Assembly: GCA_016704445.1 (NCBI GenBank)
Contig: JADJAE010000160.1
Coordinates: 379,433-443,432 of the forward strand
Length of the DNA stretch: 64,000 nucleotides
Source: Deltaproteobacteria bacterium
GTDB taxonomy: Bacteria; Myxococcota_A; Polyangia; Polyangiales; Ga0077539
Reading direction: 5' to 3'
This document shows positions 38,510 to 49,521 of the stretch, one piece after another (within the stretch, counting starts at the first letter, position 1; every line of letters starts with the position of its first letter). The notes under the pieces were generated by a model, which was not told the origin of the DNA, ran no database searches, and saw only the letters and a list, made by a program, of their open reading frames with translations. The position numbers and the translations under genes are program-made.

Positions 38510-41500
38510 CTACGGCGCCTCCGGCCGAGCTCCCTCCGCAGGATCCGTCGGCCTGACCACCGCGGCGATCTCTGCCAGCACGGCCTGGCGATCGCGGTCC
38601 CAGCGGCGGGCGTCGACGGTGAGCACCGTCCAGCCTCGCATCGCGAGCACCCTCGGGCGGTGCACCCAGCGCTCGAAGGCCCTCCGCCGCGTCGTCGCCC
38701 TCGTCGCAGAGCACCGCGAGCCGGTAGCGCCCCGGGTCCTCCGGATCGACCACCGCCACCGGGACGCGCGCTCGAAGCGCGCACGTCGAGCTCCACCGCG
38801 AAGCCCATCGACTGCAGCGCGGACGCCACCTGCACCCGCAGCGGGAGCCAGCCTCGCACCGCCGGCGCTGCGCCTCGCGCCCCTCGCTCGAGGGTGCGCC
38901 CTCGCACCCGGTCGAGCACGTCGGCGGCCTGCGGGCGGCGGCCGTGAGAGACGTGCCACGCGTACTCCAGGAAGGCCTTGAAGAGCCGCGGCCCGTCGTG
39001 GCTCACCCCCGCCACGGAGAGCATCGAGGGCTCGAAGGACGCCACCACCACGCACTCCACGCGCGCCCGGGAGATCGCCACGTTCAAGCGCCGCTCTCCG
39101 CCGCGCAGCCCCAGCGGACCGAAGCGCGCCGGCACGTACCGCTCCGGCGGACGCCTGCCCACGGTGCGCTCCACCGGGGCGTGGCCCGTCGAGAACACGA
39201 TCACGTCGCGCTCGTCGCCCTGCACGCTCTCGAGGTTCTTCACGAAGGGCCGCTCGTCGATGCGCTCCCGGGCCATCGCCGCGTCCCATCGCCTCGCGAA
39301 GTCCGGGTCGGCCTCGCGCCTCGCGTCGACCGCGTCGAGCACCGCGCCCCGCTGCGGAAGATTGAAGGTCACCACGCCCACGGTCGGCGCGCCCTCGCGG
39401 CCCAGCAGCTCGGCGATCACCTCCACCACCTGCCGAGCCTCGGCGGGGTTGCGGCCTCCCTCGTAGGCCCCGTCGGGCACCGCGACCCAGCGCATCGACG
39501 GGGGCGCCGAGGGCGATCCCGTGGAGGGGATGGTGCGCAGCGAACCCTCGTACATCGCGTGGTTGGAGAACGCGATGAGCTCCTCGTGGCGGCAGCGGTA
39601 GTGCCACTCCAGCCCGACGCGCTCCAGCCGCGTGCGCGCCAGGGACAGCAGCGACTCGGCCCCGAACAGCTCCCTCACGGACCTCGACTCGGGCGTCTCG
39701 TCGTCGCTCTCCCCGCCGGGCGCCGCCGTGAAGAACGACGTCGGCGGCATCTGCTGCTCGTCGCCCACCACCAGCACCCGCCTCGCGCGAAGCAGCACCG
39801 GCAGCCCGCTCTCCACGGTGCACTGCGAGGCCTCGTCGAAGACCACCAGGTCGAAGAGCGCCTCCTGCGGGAAGAGCACCGTCATCGTCTCCGGGGACAG
39901 CAGCCACACCGGGAGCACGTCGAGCAGCCCCGCCCCCGCGAAGCGCCGCGCGAAGGTCCTCAGCGGCATCACGCTGCGCTGCTTGCGCCCCTCCTTGAGC
40001 ATCGCCTCGCGAGCGGACTGGTCCGCCGTGCGCCGCCGTCCCCGCTGCGCAGGCGCCGCCCGCAGCACCGCGAGCTCGTCGAGCCGAGCCGCCACCCGCT
40101 GCGCCTCAAGCGCCGCGGCCCGGTCGTAGAGCGCCGCCAGCGCCCGGCCCGCCGCGTCGGAGTCTCCCCATGGCGTCGGCTGATCGCGCTCGGTGAGCGC
40201 CGTCGTCGCGCCCTCCAGCCGGGCGATGCGCGCCCGGGCCCACCCTCGCACCAGCGCGTCTCGCCAGGTCCCAGGCTCCGCCGAACGCAGGGCTCCCATC
40301 ATGGCCGTGAGCAGCGCCGCGGCGTCGGGCGAGTGCTGCTTCGCCTGCGCCATCGCGCGGTCGCCGTCCGAGAGGCGCGCGCCGTCCTTGGCCCACGCCG
40401 CCAGCGTCGCCGCCAGCACCTCCGCCCCGGGCTGCGCGCCCAGCCACGGAAATCTCCCTCCCAGCGCCGCCACCGCCCCGCGCGCCCGCTCGGTGAGCGC
40501 CACCAGCGCACGCCGCTCGGCGATCACCGCAGACCACCCCGCGGGCCCCGCGCTGGGGCCCGGCCACGCCTGCGCCTGTACCAGCCCAGGCATCAGCGCG
40601 GCGAGCCGCTGCCCCAGCGGCAGCGTGAGCTCCAGCGCCCGCAGCACCTCGACGCCTGCCGCCACGGTGGCCGATCGCGCATGCCCCAGGCCCAGCATCT
40701 CCAGGGCCTGGTCGAGCCGTCGCCACGCCGTTGAGGCATCGACGCGGGCGCGCAGCTCGTCGAGGAAGGCCCGATCGAACTCCGCCGCCGAGCGCTCGGG
40801 CCAGGCCTTCACGAGGGCGTCGCGCAGCGCTCCGCGGGCGCTCCACCAGGCGCCTACGACGAAGCGACCCGGCCGGCCCGCCCACGCGTGGACGACCGCG
40901 AGGGACTGAAGCGCCGCCGGGTCGAGGGCGAGCTCGACGCGACCAGGGCTCCGGGCGAGGAGCTCGGACTGGGCGCGCCACGCCGCGATGGCCTCGTGGG
41001 CGGCGGCCAGGGCGGCGGGCTGTCGAGCGAGCCCTTCGGCCAGCGGGAGCAGCAGCGAGGCGGAGGGCGAGGCGGCGAGCTCGGGCTGAAGGGCGAGGGC
41101 CTCGTCGAGCGCACCGCGGACGACCAGGAGCTCCGCCGGGCCGACGGGGCTTCGGGCCGCGAGAGACTCAAGCTCCTGCGCTGCGCCGAGCGCGTGGGAG
41201 AGGGAGTCTCGGAGGGCCGCCACGGCGCGGGCGTCGAGGTCGGCGTAGCTCGGGCGCTGCACCGTCGCCCAGGGGTTCTGCGGGGCGTAGAGGTCGGCGA
41301 AGGGGCGCAGCGCGAGGAGGGAGTCGGCGAGGGATTCGAGCGAGCTCTCGGGCACCAGGGCGGTGGTCGCGGGGAGGTCGACGGCGAGCGCGTCGAGGCC
41401 CGACGCGAGGACGTGGAGCTGGCCCGCGGTGAGCGCGCTGCCTTCGGCCACCTGGCCCAGGGCGGCGCCGCGGGCGGCGAGGGAGCCCTCGATGCGCCGG

Positions 41501-44340
41501 GAGTCCTGCACCACCCGCGCGGCGGCGGCGGCGTCGAGGGAGCGGGCGGTGGTCTCCTCCAGGCGGGCGGTGAGCTGCGCGTAGAGGCCCTTGCGATCGT
41601 CGAAGACGTCGTGCACCAGGGCCATCGCGTGGCGCAGCCCGACGGACTGCGCCCGCTGCGCGACCACGTCCAGGGCCGCTCGCTTCTCGCACACCACGGC
41701 CACGCGCTCTCCCCGGGCGAGGGCCTCGGCGACGAGGTTCACGATCACCTGGCTCTTGCCGGTGCCGGGCGGTCCGTCGATCACCAGGGCGCGCTCGGTG
41801 GCCGCGCGGCGCAGCACCGCCCGCTGGCTGGGATCGGCGTAGAGCACCGTCCCGACCGGCGCGTCGTCGGGGTCGACGGGCGCCTCCACCGCGGCGACGG
41901 CCTCGGGCTGGAGGCTCGCTCTCATCTCCGCCGGGAGCAGCGTGGCGGCGCAGCCGAGCACCGCGCCAGGGTCCGCGGCGGGGTCGGCGAGGGCGGAGAG
42001 CAGCGCGTCGTAGTCCTGGAGCAGGTCGCTGTCGGACTGGGGGAAGAGGCCGAGCACGGCGCACTCCTCGATCTCCAGGCGGTCGCCGCTCCAGAGGGAG
42101 AGCTCGTCGGCGCGGTCTCTAAAGGGCGCGAGGGCGCTCGGCGGTCGAGCGGCGCTGAGCCCTACCTGGGTGAGTGTCTCGAGGATGGCCTCGACGCTCC
42201 GCGAAGGGTCCGCCGCGGCGGCGTCGAGGGCCTCCGCGAAGGCGTCGGTGAAGGCGTAGCCCTTCTTCGAGAAGAGCAGCCGGAGGAGCGCGATGTTGAC
42301 GAGGGGCGGCTCGTCCTTCACCGGCGCGAGCGCGAAGCCCCGCGCGCCGCGCGCGTCCCGCTCCAGCGTGACCGGGTGCAGCACCAGCGGACCGCGCACC
42401 AGGTAGCCCTGCACCACGCCCGCGAGGAAGGGGTGACCCACCGCGAGGTCTCGCGCTCCGGTCTCCTCGGCGCGCTGTCGGGCGTCGCGGTCGAGGCGCA
42501 GCAGGGCCTCGGCGAGGCGCTGTCCTCCCTCGTGCGAGCCCGCCTCGGAGGCGTCGACCAGGCGGGCGCGCCGGCCGTCCCGGAGCTGGGCGAGCGTGCG
42601 CTCGGCGAGGCCGGTGGAGAGGCCGTCGAGGTCGTGCAGGTCCATGCTGCGGCCGGGGCGGGGGCGGTGGAGGCGCACCGCGGGGCTGCGCCCGTCGCCG
42701 GACACGAGCTCGTCACGCAGGGAGGTCACCGCGCGCAGCAGGCGGGCGCGCTCCTCGGGGAGCACCGAGGCGTCGCGGCGGGCTATCCGCACAGGCGTCG
42801 GTGGAGCGGGGGCCGCGGGAGGACGGAGGGTGCGCTCGGCGTCCTGATCGCCGGTCTCCAGCGGAGGGTCGACGGTGACGCCCGCGCGATCGAGCTCGAC
42901 GGAGAGCGCGCGCAGCACCTCGGGCGACGGCGCCGAGGCGCCGACCAGACGGAGCATCCTGCGAAGGGTGGTCTGCGCTCCGCGTCGACGGATGACCCCG
43001 CTCAGGAAGGCCCGCAGCGCCTCCGCGGCCTCGCCGCTTCGTGGCGGCAGCGGGAGCGGTCGTGCGGGGGACTCGTCGACGGTTCGCTCGACGCCGAGGG
43101 CGCGGAGCGTCGCGGAGAGCAGCGCCTCGAAGAGCTCGCTCTCTCCGAGGAGTGCGCCGAAGGAACGCAGCTTGGCGACCTCGGTCTCGGAGACGGCTCC
43201 GTCTGCGGCGACGAGGTGCATCACCAGCAGGAAGAGGGCGCGGGCGGAGTCGGCGCCGGCGGCGCGCAGCACCGGCGAGACCTCGGCCAGCCGGGCGCGG
43301 GCGTTGGCGGGGTCGAGGTACCAGCGCCAGTCGGAGACCCTCGGTCCGAACACCCGCTCGATGGCGTCGGCCTCGACCTCCGAGAGCTCGCCGTCGGCCG
43401 AGGCGACCAGCACGCAGCAGGCGAGGGCGCACTCGTGGAGCTCGGGAGGAGGCGCGTCGAGCAGGCGTCGCTCGAAGCGGAGCGAAGAGAGCGAGAGCGC
43501 TCGGTCGAGGAGGGCGTCGACCTCGGCGAGGCTGCGGGAACCGGGGCCTCTGCCGGTGAGCGCGCGATACTCCGCGGTCTCGCTGAAGAGCCACGCGGCC
43601 CAGGAGCGCACTGCCTGCTCGGGCCCAGCGCCTGCCGCGTCGGGATCGCGGCCCGCGAGCAGCGCTTCCATGAGTTCGCGGCCGTGGAGAAGCCAGGCCT
43701 CGGCCTGCCAGGTGAGGGCGTCGCCGGGCAGCGAGGTGGCCGCGGTGATCTCCAGGCGCAGGAGGGAAGTGAGCTCCTGGGTGGCGAGGAGGGCGAAGCG
43801 GTCGGCGGTGAGCTCCATCGCCAGGGAGAGGGCCCCAGCGGTGGACGCGAGCGCGCTGGAGGCGCCAGCGTGGCGTGCGACGAGGTCAGCCACGAGGCAG
43901 GCGTTGCCGTGAGGGATCCACGGGCCGTGAGCGAGGTAGTGGCCCAGCTCGTGGCCGAAGGCGGCGACCGTCGCGCCTCGGTCGAGGAGGGGCAGCAGCC
44001 GCCCGGGGATCTCGAGCACGACGGGCTCTTCGATCGCGTGGACGGCGGCGCTCTCGCGGTCGCTCGACAGGTAGATCTCCATCGGGCGTTCGAGGCGCAG
44101 CGCCCCGCGGGCGGCGTGGGCGAGGGACCAGGTGTCCGGCGCCATCGCCTCGGAGAGCCGTACGGCCTGGGCCATCAGCCGGGGGCGCAGCGCGTCGGGC
44201 GAGGCGGGCGCGAGGGCCTCTCGCAGCCCGGCGAACTCCGTGAAGGCCTCCATCGCCGAGGAGAGGCGCCGCTCGGCCGACACGCGGAGGCGCTCGACGT
44301 CGAAGGCAGGCAGCACGGGGGACGGGGCCGGTTCGGTCAT
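38510..44340 (-). CDS. HExxH peptidase-TerB-SF1 helicase-nuclease-like fusion
   Basis: About 1,943 residues from the ATG at 44340. Residues 100-190 carry an M48-like zinc site: HELGH (130-134) and AMELTADRFA with Glu 176. Residues 303-400 hold two TerB-like helical units with the acidic ADGELSEVE and ADGAVSETE motifs. A long middle region leads to the COG1112-type SF1 helicase: GPPGTGKS near residue 855, a large helical insert, Walker B VVFDEASQ near 1498, and VVGDEQQMPP. The tail, VASALQSMGFAVELDV then RYRLAVLCDEGDDA then RPRVLAMRGWTVLTVD, resembles the nuclease fold at the end of DUF4011-type helicases, but lies in three frames (breaks near 38785 and 38690). The frame is otherwise sound. 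Confidence 0.82.
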
Positions 44341-44375
44341 GCGGGCGCGACTGTCACCCCGCGGGCGTCGCGGGT

Positions 44376-44960
44376 TCAAGCGCTCGTCGCCGAGGCGGCG
44401 TCGGGCTCGTGGCGGACCTCGATCGGCGCTTCGTAGAGGCGTCGGTAGACGCGGCGCTCCTCCACCAGCGGCCACCAGTCGTAGAGCAGCACCTCGATGG
44501 GACGCCACATGGCCACCCACCCGGTGATCACCAGGCCCTCCCGCACGATCTGCCGAAGGTGGCCCGTGGGCATCGCGGAGGTGAGCTCGGCCAGCGTGAG
44601 GAAGACCACCAGCACCGTGAGCCCGAAGAGAAGAAACACCTGCCCCCGACGCATGTGCTGCTGGATCTGTCGGTCGAGGCGGGCGACCTCGTACTCCAGG
44701 TGGGCGCGCACCGCCTCGGTGAGCGTGGCGTCCGGGAGCCCTGGCACGGGCTCTTCGGAGATCCAGAAGACGAGCTTCATGGGGGCCTTTCGAGGGAGTT
44801 CCTCGGCGGCGCCCATGAGGTACTCGATCGCGCGGTCGTCGAGGTCGCGCTCTCGGAAGGGCGCCGGGTCTCGACCGTCGAAGAGCTGCCGCGAGGTACG
44901 TAGCCGGATGTCGATGCAGAAGCGCCCGCCCTCGGCGCGGTAGCGGTAGCCCTCGTTCAT
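44376..44960 (-). CDS. Membrane protein of unknown function
   Basis: 194 residues from the ATG at 44960, chosen over the ATG at 44990 because AAGGAG lies eight bases before it. The cytoplasmic N-terminus contains FDGRDPAPFRERDLDDRAIE, which I recall from an uncharacterised bacterial membrane protein family. Two membrane segments follow: QVFLLFGLTVLVVFLTLAEL and IVREGLVITGWVAMWRPIEV, with a conserved-looking LYDWWPL. It is 35 bases upstream of the helicase-fusion gene on the same strand and 85 bases after another membrane protein gene, so the three may form a unit. A soluble enzyme role is unlikely. Confidence 0.8.
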   Translation of the reverse strand: MNEGYRYRAEGGRFCIDIRLRTSRQLFDGRDPAPFRERDLDDRAIEYLMGAAEELPRKAPMKLVFWISEEPVPGLPDATLTEAVRAHLEYEVARLDRQIQQHMRRGQVFLLFGLTVLVVFLTLAELTSAMPTGHLRQIVREGLVITGWVAMWRPIEVLLYDWWPLVEERRVYRRLYEAPIEVRHEPDAASATSA

Positions 44961-45045
44961 GCACTCACTCCTTCGGGGAGCGCTCTTCATCGCACGCCGC
45001 GGGGCCTCCGTCAGGCGTCGGTGGGGCGCGCTTCGAGCTCCTCGC

Positions 45046-45582
45046 TCAGCCCTGGGCGTCGCTCACGTCGGGGCGATGCTGCGCGGCGTCGATGCAGTCG
45101 TCGATGAAGGAGCGCAGCCGGTACATCTCCTCGGCCCCGAGCCCCTGCCCGATGAAGGCCGCTCCGTAGGTGAAGGCCACCAGCGCCAGGGCCGCGGGGA
45201 CGCCCGCGAGCGCCCAGGGGGCTTCGCCCGCCATCCACTGGCTGAGGCCGAACATCAGCGCTCCGAGGCCGACCATCCCGAGGATGCCGTAGATGCCGAG
45301 GAAGAGGATCCACACGTTGGGCTCCGGGGCGAAGCGCCCGCAGAGGGTCCATGCGTTGTCGTCGCCGCGCGTGACCTCCACGCTGAGGTAGGGGGACCAG
45401 AAGTGCTGCTCGGCCTTCACCGTGGTGAGCTCGGCCCCTGCCGAGAGCATGGCGCCCTCGATGCGCGCCTTCGGGTCGCGGAGCCGACGCCGTATCTGAT
45501 CGAGCAACGCGTCCCCCGCCACCGGCAGCGGGACGACAAACATCGGCCGCATCCGCGGCCTCGGTGAGCGCGTCTCCTCCAT
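45046..45582 (-). CDS. Membrane protein of unknown function
   Basis: 178 residues from the ATG at 45582. The soluble N-terminal half includes EQHFWSPYLSVEVTRGDD and LCGRFAPEPNVWILF, a pattern I recall from conserved hypothetical membrane proteins. Two strong membrane segments, WILFLGIYGILGMVGLGALM and WALAGVPAALALVAFTYGAA, make the second half. It is the first gene of the unit that leads to the helicase fusion. It has a start-proximal promoter-like box and diverges from the FG-GAP lipoprotein. Role unknown; a membrane anchor or sensor for the fusion protein would be a guess. Confidence 0.8.
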   Translation of the reverse strand: MEETRSPRPRMRPMFVVPLPVAGDALLDQIRRRLRDPKARIEGAMLSAGAELTTVKAEQHFWSPYLSVEVTRGDDNAWTLCGRFAPEPNVWILFLGIYGILGMVGLGALMFGLSQWMAGEAPWALAGVPAALALVAFTYGAAFIGQGLGAEEMYRLRSFIDDCIDAAQHRPDVSDAQG

Positions 45583-45592
45583 TGGGCCGACG

Positions 45593-45598
45593 AGGGTA
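45593..45598 (-). promoter_or_regulatory. -10-like box TACCCT, 10 nt before membrane gene
   Basis: On the minus strand GATACCCT has its box end 10 bases before the ATG at 45582. This is the only promoter-like box I see for the three-gene unit that includes the helicase fusion. Confidence 0.5.
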
Positions 45599-45681
45599 TC
45601 TCCGCGCGGTGGACGTCGCCAGGGCCGTGACCCGCCAGAGGTGAACCCGAGGGCGCCGTCGTGCAACCTTCCCGCTTGCCC

Positions 45682-47433
45682 ATGCACCCTCCTGACGTCG
45701 TTGCCCCTCGCGTGTGTATCCTGCTCTGTCTCGCGCTCTTCGGCTGCGGCGCCACCCCGGACGCCACGGCCGACGCGGGGCGAATCGATGGAGGCGCAAC
45801 GGACGCTCCGCGCTTCGACGCCCCGGTCGACCGCCCCGACGCTGCACCCGACGCCCCCTCGGTGGACCTCGTCCCTCCTCGGCCCCTCGCGCCGCTCTCC
45901 GGGGTCGCGGAGCTCGCCGCGCGGCCGCTGCTCCGGTGGGCTCTCCCCTCGGGCGCCGTGGGTGCCCACGTCGAGCTCTGCGCCGACCGGGCGTGCTCGC
46001 GGGTGCTGCAGTCCTTCGACGCCACCGGGTCCAGCGGGAGCCCCGCCGAGCGGCTGCGACCGGGTCCTGTCTTCTGGCGGCTCTACTCGCGAGGCCCCGC
46101 CGGGCGCGGGACCGTCCCCAGCGTGACGTGGTCGTTCACGGCGGGCCGCCGCGAGGTTGCGCGCGCGATCGGCGGCACTGGGGTCCTCGACGTCAACAAC
46201 GACGGCTACGCCGACCTCGCGGTGGGGGCCCCGGGCAACGAGGGCTCCCACCGGGGTCGGGTGTACGTGCACTTCGGGGGCGCTTCGGGGATCGCGACGA
46301 CCCCATCGCTCACGCTGCAGCCGCCGGCCGAGGTGATCGGCAACTATGGCGTCGCCGTGTGCGAGGCCGGCGACCTCGACGGCGACGGCTACAACGAGCT
46401 GGCCGTGGCCGCGACGGTCACCCCCGCGGAGGGCGGTCCTTCGGGGCGCGTCTACGTCTACGCCGGGGGCGCCTCGGGGCTCGGGGTGGTCCCCCGCACC
46501 ACGCTCATCGTGCGCGACATCGCGGCCCTCGGCGCCCTGTCCAACCGTACCCGCCTCGCTCGCGGCGGCGACGTCAACGGCGACGGCTACGGCGACCTCG
46601 TGGTGGGTCTCCCGGTGACGGCCCCCTTCCAGGGTGCGGTCGACGTATTCCTGGGGAGCGCCTCGGGGCTCACGCCCGGCCCCATCGTGATCCCGAACTT
46701 CATGCCCATGAGCGGCTTCGGGACGTCGGTCGCGGCGGGCGGCGACCTCAACGGCGACGGCTTCGCCGACGTGGTCGTCGGGGCCGACTCGGAGGGTGCC
46801 GTGCGGGTGTTCCTCGGCGGCGCGGCGGGCACCGCGGTGACCCCTGCCGCGACGCTCACCACCGACGCGACCGCGACCGGCTTCGGGTCGCCGACCGTCG
46901 CGGGCGCGGGCGACGTGAACGGCGACGGCTTCGCCGACGTGGCGATCGCCTCGATCGCTGGCGGCGGTCGGGTCTACCTGTACCCCGGTAGCGCCACCGG
47001 GCTGGGCCGGGTGCCCGTCGTCCTGAGGGCCCCGGTCCCGGGGGGGATCTTCGCCTTTCCGGCAGGCGCCGGGGACGTCGACGGCGACGGCTTCTCCGAC
47101 CTCGTCGTGGCCTCCCTGGCCTCGTCGCCCGCCACGGCCCTCTACCTCTTCCGCGGCGGCGTCGGCGGCCTCGCCACGACGCCGCGTCCACCCTCCCTGA
47201 CCCCCGACCCGGCGGCGGTCAGCTTCGGCGAGCGCGCGGCCGGCTTCGGGGACTTCGATGGCGACGGCTACGCCGACGTGGCCGCCAGCGCGAGGACCGT
47301 GCAGGAGTTCACGGGGCGGGCGTTCGTCTTCCGGGGTGGCGCGGCGGGCCTGGGAGCGCCGCCCGCGGCCACGCTGCCCGGCCCCGATGGCCCCGGCGGC
47401 CTCTTCGGCAGCGACCTCGCGAGCGGGCTGTAG
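45682..47433 (+). CDS. FG-GAP repeat lipoprotein (integrin-like propeller)
   Basis: 583 residues from the ATG at 45682 (a GTG at 45661 adds seven residues). The signal CILLCLALFGC ends in a lipobox. A Thr/Asp/Pro linker and one FnIII-like stretch (LRWALPSGAVGAHVELCADR) come first. From about residue 165 there are seven FG-GAP repeats, each with a calcium-loop motif: DVNNDGY, DLDGDGY, DVNGDGY, DLNGDGF, DVNGDGF, DVDGDGF and DFDGDGY, followed by A-D-V/L-V-V-G. Seven repeats make one complete beta-propeller. It should sit on the cell surface and bind calcium. The frame is intact. Confidence 0.9.
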   Translation: MHPPDVVAPRVCILLCLALFGCGATPDATADAGRIDGGATDAPRFDAPVDRPDAAPDAPSVDLVPPRPLAPLSGVAELAARPLLRWALPSGAVGAHVELCADRACSRVLQSFDATGSSGSPAERLRPGPVFWRLYSRGPAGRGTVPSVTWSFTAGRREVARAIGGTGVLDVNNDGYADLAVGAPGNEGSHRGRVYVHFGGASGIATTPSLTLQPPAEVIGNYGVAVCEAGDLDGDGYNELAVAATVTPAEGGPSGRVYVYAGGASGLGVVPRTTLIVRDIAALGALSNRTRLARGGDVNGDGYGDLVVGLPVTAPFQGAVDVFLGSASGLTPGPIVIPNFMPMSGFGTSVAAGGDLNGDGFADVVVGADSEGAVRVFLGGAAGTAVTPAATLTTDATATGFGSPTVAGAGDVNGDGFADVAIASIAGGGRVYLYPGSATGLGRVPVVLRAPVPGGIFAFPAGAGDVDGDGFSDLVVASLASSPATALYLFRGGVGGLATTPRPPSLTPDPAAVSFGERAAGFGDFDGDGYADVAASARTVQEFTGRAFVFRGGAAGLGAPPAATLPGPDGPGGLFGSDLASGL

Positions 47434-47505
47434 GGGACGGGCGCTCTGCCCGACGAAGGGGGCGCCACCGCGCAGCCCCACCACGCAGGTTCGTCAGACA
47501 GAGCC

Positions 47506-47511
47506 TATGTT
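47506..47511 (+). promoter_or_regulatory. -10-like box TATGTT, 9 nt before WD-like gene
   Basis: TATGTT ends 9 bases before the ATG at 47521 (6 before the GTG at 47518). No ribosome binding site fits. Confidence 0.5.
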
Positions 47512-47520
47512 GGGCCGGTG

Positions 47521-49521
47521 ATGGGCTCACGCAGACTGCTCGCGCTGGTCGCCGCCATCGGGTGCGTGCGCGTGTTTCCGCAGCACTTCGCCGCCGACGA
47601 CCACGGCGCGCACGTCTACTCGGTCGCGCCCGCACCGCCCGGAGCGACGGGCGAGGGGCTCGGTACGGCGCGCTCGCTCATCCCCGCGGAGGGCCTCACC
47701 CTCGTCGCGGAGTGGGGCGACGACCGCGGCCGCTACGACGCCCCGATGCATCGCGGCCCCTCGCTCCCTGGCGACCGTCACGTCGTCTGGAACGCCTCGT
47801 CCCTGCTGGTCGTGGACACCGCTACGGGCTCTCCCCTGCGCCGCCTCCGCTGGCCTTCGCCGCAGCCCGGCGCGCACATCGCGCGCGTCGCGGTCGACCC
47901 CGCCGGACGCCTCGTGGCCGCCCTCGACGCCCGCGGCGGCGTGATCCTCGGCACCCTCGACGGCGCCGACCTCGCTCCCCTCGTCGCGGCGCATCGCGAG
48001 GCCGCGTCGCCCGTCGTTGCGTCCGCCGCCGCACCGGACCCGCCGCACTTCGACCACGTCTCCACCGAGGCCTGGCGAGGCGGCGACGCCGACGGACGCT
48101 GGCCCTCCGCGCGCGTGTCGCAGCGGCTCTTCTTCTCCCGGGACGGTTCGCGCCTCGTCGGGGCGGAGTCGATCTGGGACGTCGCGACGCGCCGCCCGCT
48201 GCTGGCGCTGAGGGAGGGCGAGGCGCTGCTCGCCGTCGACGCGGACGCCACCCGAGCCGCCGTCGCCGTGCTCGGTGTGCGCACTTCGGTCGGGACGCCG
48301 GGGAGCCAGTGCGGGTTCGTTCCGGTGAGTCGTGCGCTGGTGGTCACCGCGCTGGAGTCGCGTGACCTCCTCGGGGGGACCGCGCCGCAGCCGCTCCCCA
48401 CGCCGCCCTCCCTCGACGGCCCGGCCCTTGGCTTCGACGAGCCCCAGGGCGAGGCGCCGTCGACGGTCGCGTCGCTCCCGGTCGAGCCGCTCGCGGTCTC
48501 GACCGACGGTGAGCTCGCCGTCGCGATGGGCGACCGCGCGTGGTGGGTGGGGACCCGCGAGGCCCGAGCGCTCTCGTGGCCGCGGCCGGTCCGCTCGGTG
48601 CGCGCGCTGACCTTCACGCCGCATGGGATCGCGGCGCAGTCGATGATCGACGCGGGCGCTCGGATGATCGTCGCGACCGCGCTCTACGGGAGGGACGGCC
48701 GCACCCTCCGGGCGCTCGCGGGGGCGCAGGGCTTCGCGCCAGACCGCGCGGGTCGCATGGTGCTCCGCGACGGCGACTGGTCGCTGTGGGACCTCCACTC
48801 GATGGAGAGAGTGAGATCGCTGCCCGACCCCGGCGCGCTCAACCTCGGCGCGATCGACCAGGCGCGGCTCAGCGACGAGGGCGTGGCGGTGCTGCGCGAG
48901 GCGCGGGGCGGCGCGCACGTCTTCCTGGTGGGCGAGGGCGACGGGTGGCGGCGCGTGGAGGTTGCGGCGGCCGGGGCCTCGCTGTGGCGCTGGGCGCTGT
49001 CGCCCGATGGTCACCACGTCGCGCTGCACGAGCCCCACCGGCTGCGCGTGGTCGACCTGCGTGACGGGCGCGTGCGCTGGCAGCGGGAGTATCCGGGCGA
49101 GGCGACCGCGGCGGTGTTCGCGGGCGACCGGCTCTACGTGGGAGACGACCGCGGGCGGGTGAGCGCGCATTCACCCGACGGAACGGAGGTGGCGCACGTC
49201 GAGCTCGCCGGGCGCTTCGACCACGCGACGGCGCTCGCGGTGAGCCCCGACGGCGCGACGCTGGCGATCGGAACCGCGCGCTCGCGGGTGTTCGTGTTCG
49301 CGGTGGGGGCCGCAGGGGCATTGGCGCGTCGATCAAAGATGAAACGGCCCGATGTGCATGGCGCCGACGGTGACGCTGACCCCTGCGACCACCGATGGCT
49401 CCCCGGTGTCGGGCGTCAGCGAGGTGAACGCCGCGCCAAGCGTCGCCTCGACGCCCAGGGTGATGAGCGGTGCCTGGGACGACTCGCGGTCGACGAGGCG
49501 GAAGAGCGGACCGCCGCGTAG
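47521..49521 (+). CDS. WD/PQQ-like propeller lipoprotein with unnatural C-terminal tail
   Basis: 666 residues. The signal RRLLALVAAIGC ends in a lipobox. The mature part has propeller-like blades: IARVAVDPAGRLVAALDA, RLFFSRDGSRLVGAESIWDV, LSPDGHHVALHEPHRLRVVD, YVGDDRGRVSAHSPDGTEVA and LAVSPDGATLAIGTARSRVF. The natural end is near residue 600 (FVFAVGAAG). The last 60 or so codons switch to a codon pattern foreign to this genome and run antisense to the beta-barrel remnant at 49333-49747, so the original stop was probably lost by a small indel or rearrangement near 49315. It is transcribed alone. Ligand unknown. Confidence 0.78.
   Translation: MGSRRLLALVAAIGCVRVFPQHFAADDHGAHVYSVAPAPPGATGEGLGTARSLIPAEGLTLVAEWGDDRGRYDAPMHRGPSLPGDRHVVWNASSLLVVDTATGSPLRRLRWPSPQPGAHIARVAVDPAGRLVAALDARGGVILGTLDGADLAPLVAAHREAASPVVASAAAPDPPHFDHVSTEAWRGGDADGRWPSARVSQRLFFSRDGSRLVGAESIWDVATRRPLLALREGEALLAVDADATRAAVAVLGVRTSVGTPGSQCGFVPVSRALVVTALESRDLLGGTAPQPLPTPPSLDGPALGFDEPQGEAPSTVASLPVEPLAVSTDGELAVAMGDRAWWVGTREARALSWPRPVRSVRALTFTPHGIAAQSMIDAGARMIVATALYGRDGRTLRALAGAQGFAPDRAGRMVLRDGDWSLWDLHSMERVRSLPDPGALNLGAIDQARLSDEGVAVLREARGGAHVFLVGEGDGWRRVEVAAAGASLWRWALSPDGHHVALHEPHRLRVVDLRDGRVRWQREYPGEATAAVFAGDRLYVGDDRGRVSAHSPDGTEVAHVELAGRFDHATALAVSPDGATLAIGTARSRVFVFAVGAAGALARRSKMKRPDVHGADGDADPCDHRWLPGVGRQRGERRAKRRLDAQGDERCLGRLAVDEAEERTAA

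Noticed and set aside
40888..44436. Plus-strand open frame of 1,182 codons opposite the helicase fusion
   Set aside because: Gly/Glu/Arg-rich translation with no motif, while the minus strand shows helicase and zinc-peptidase motifs.
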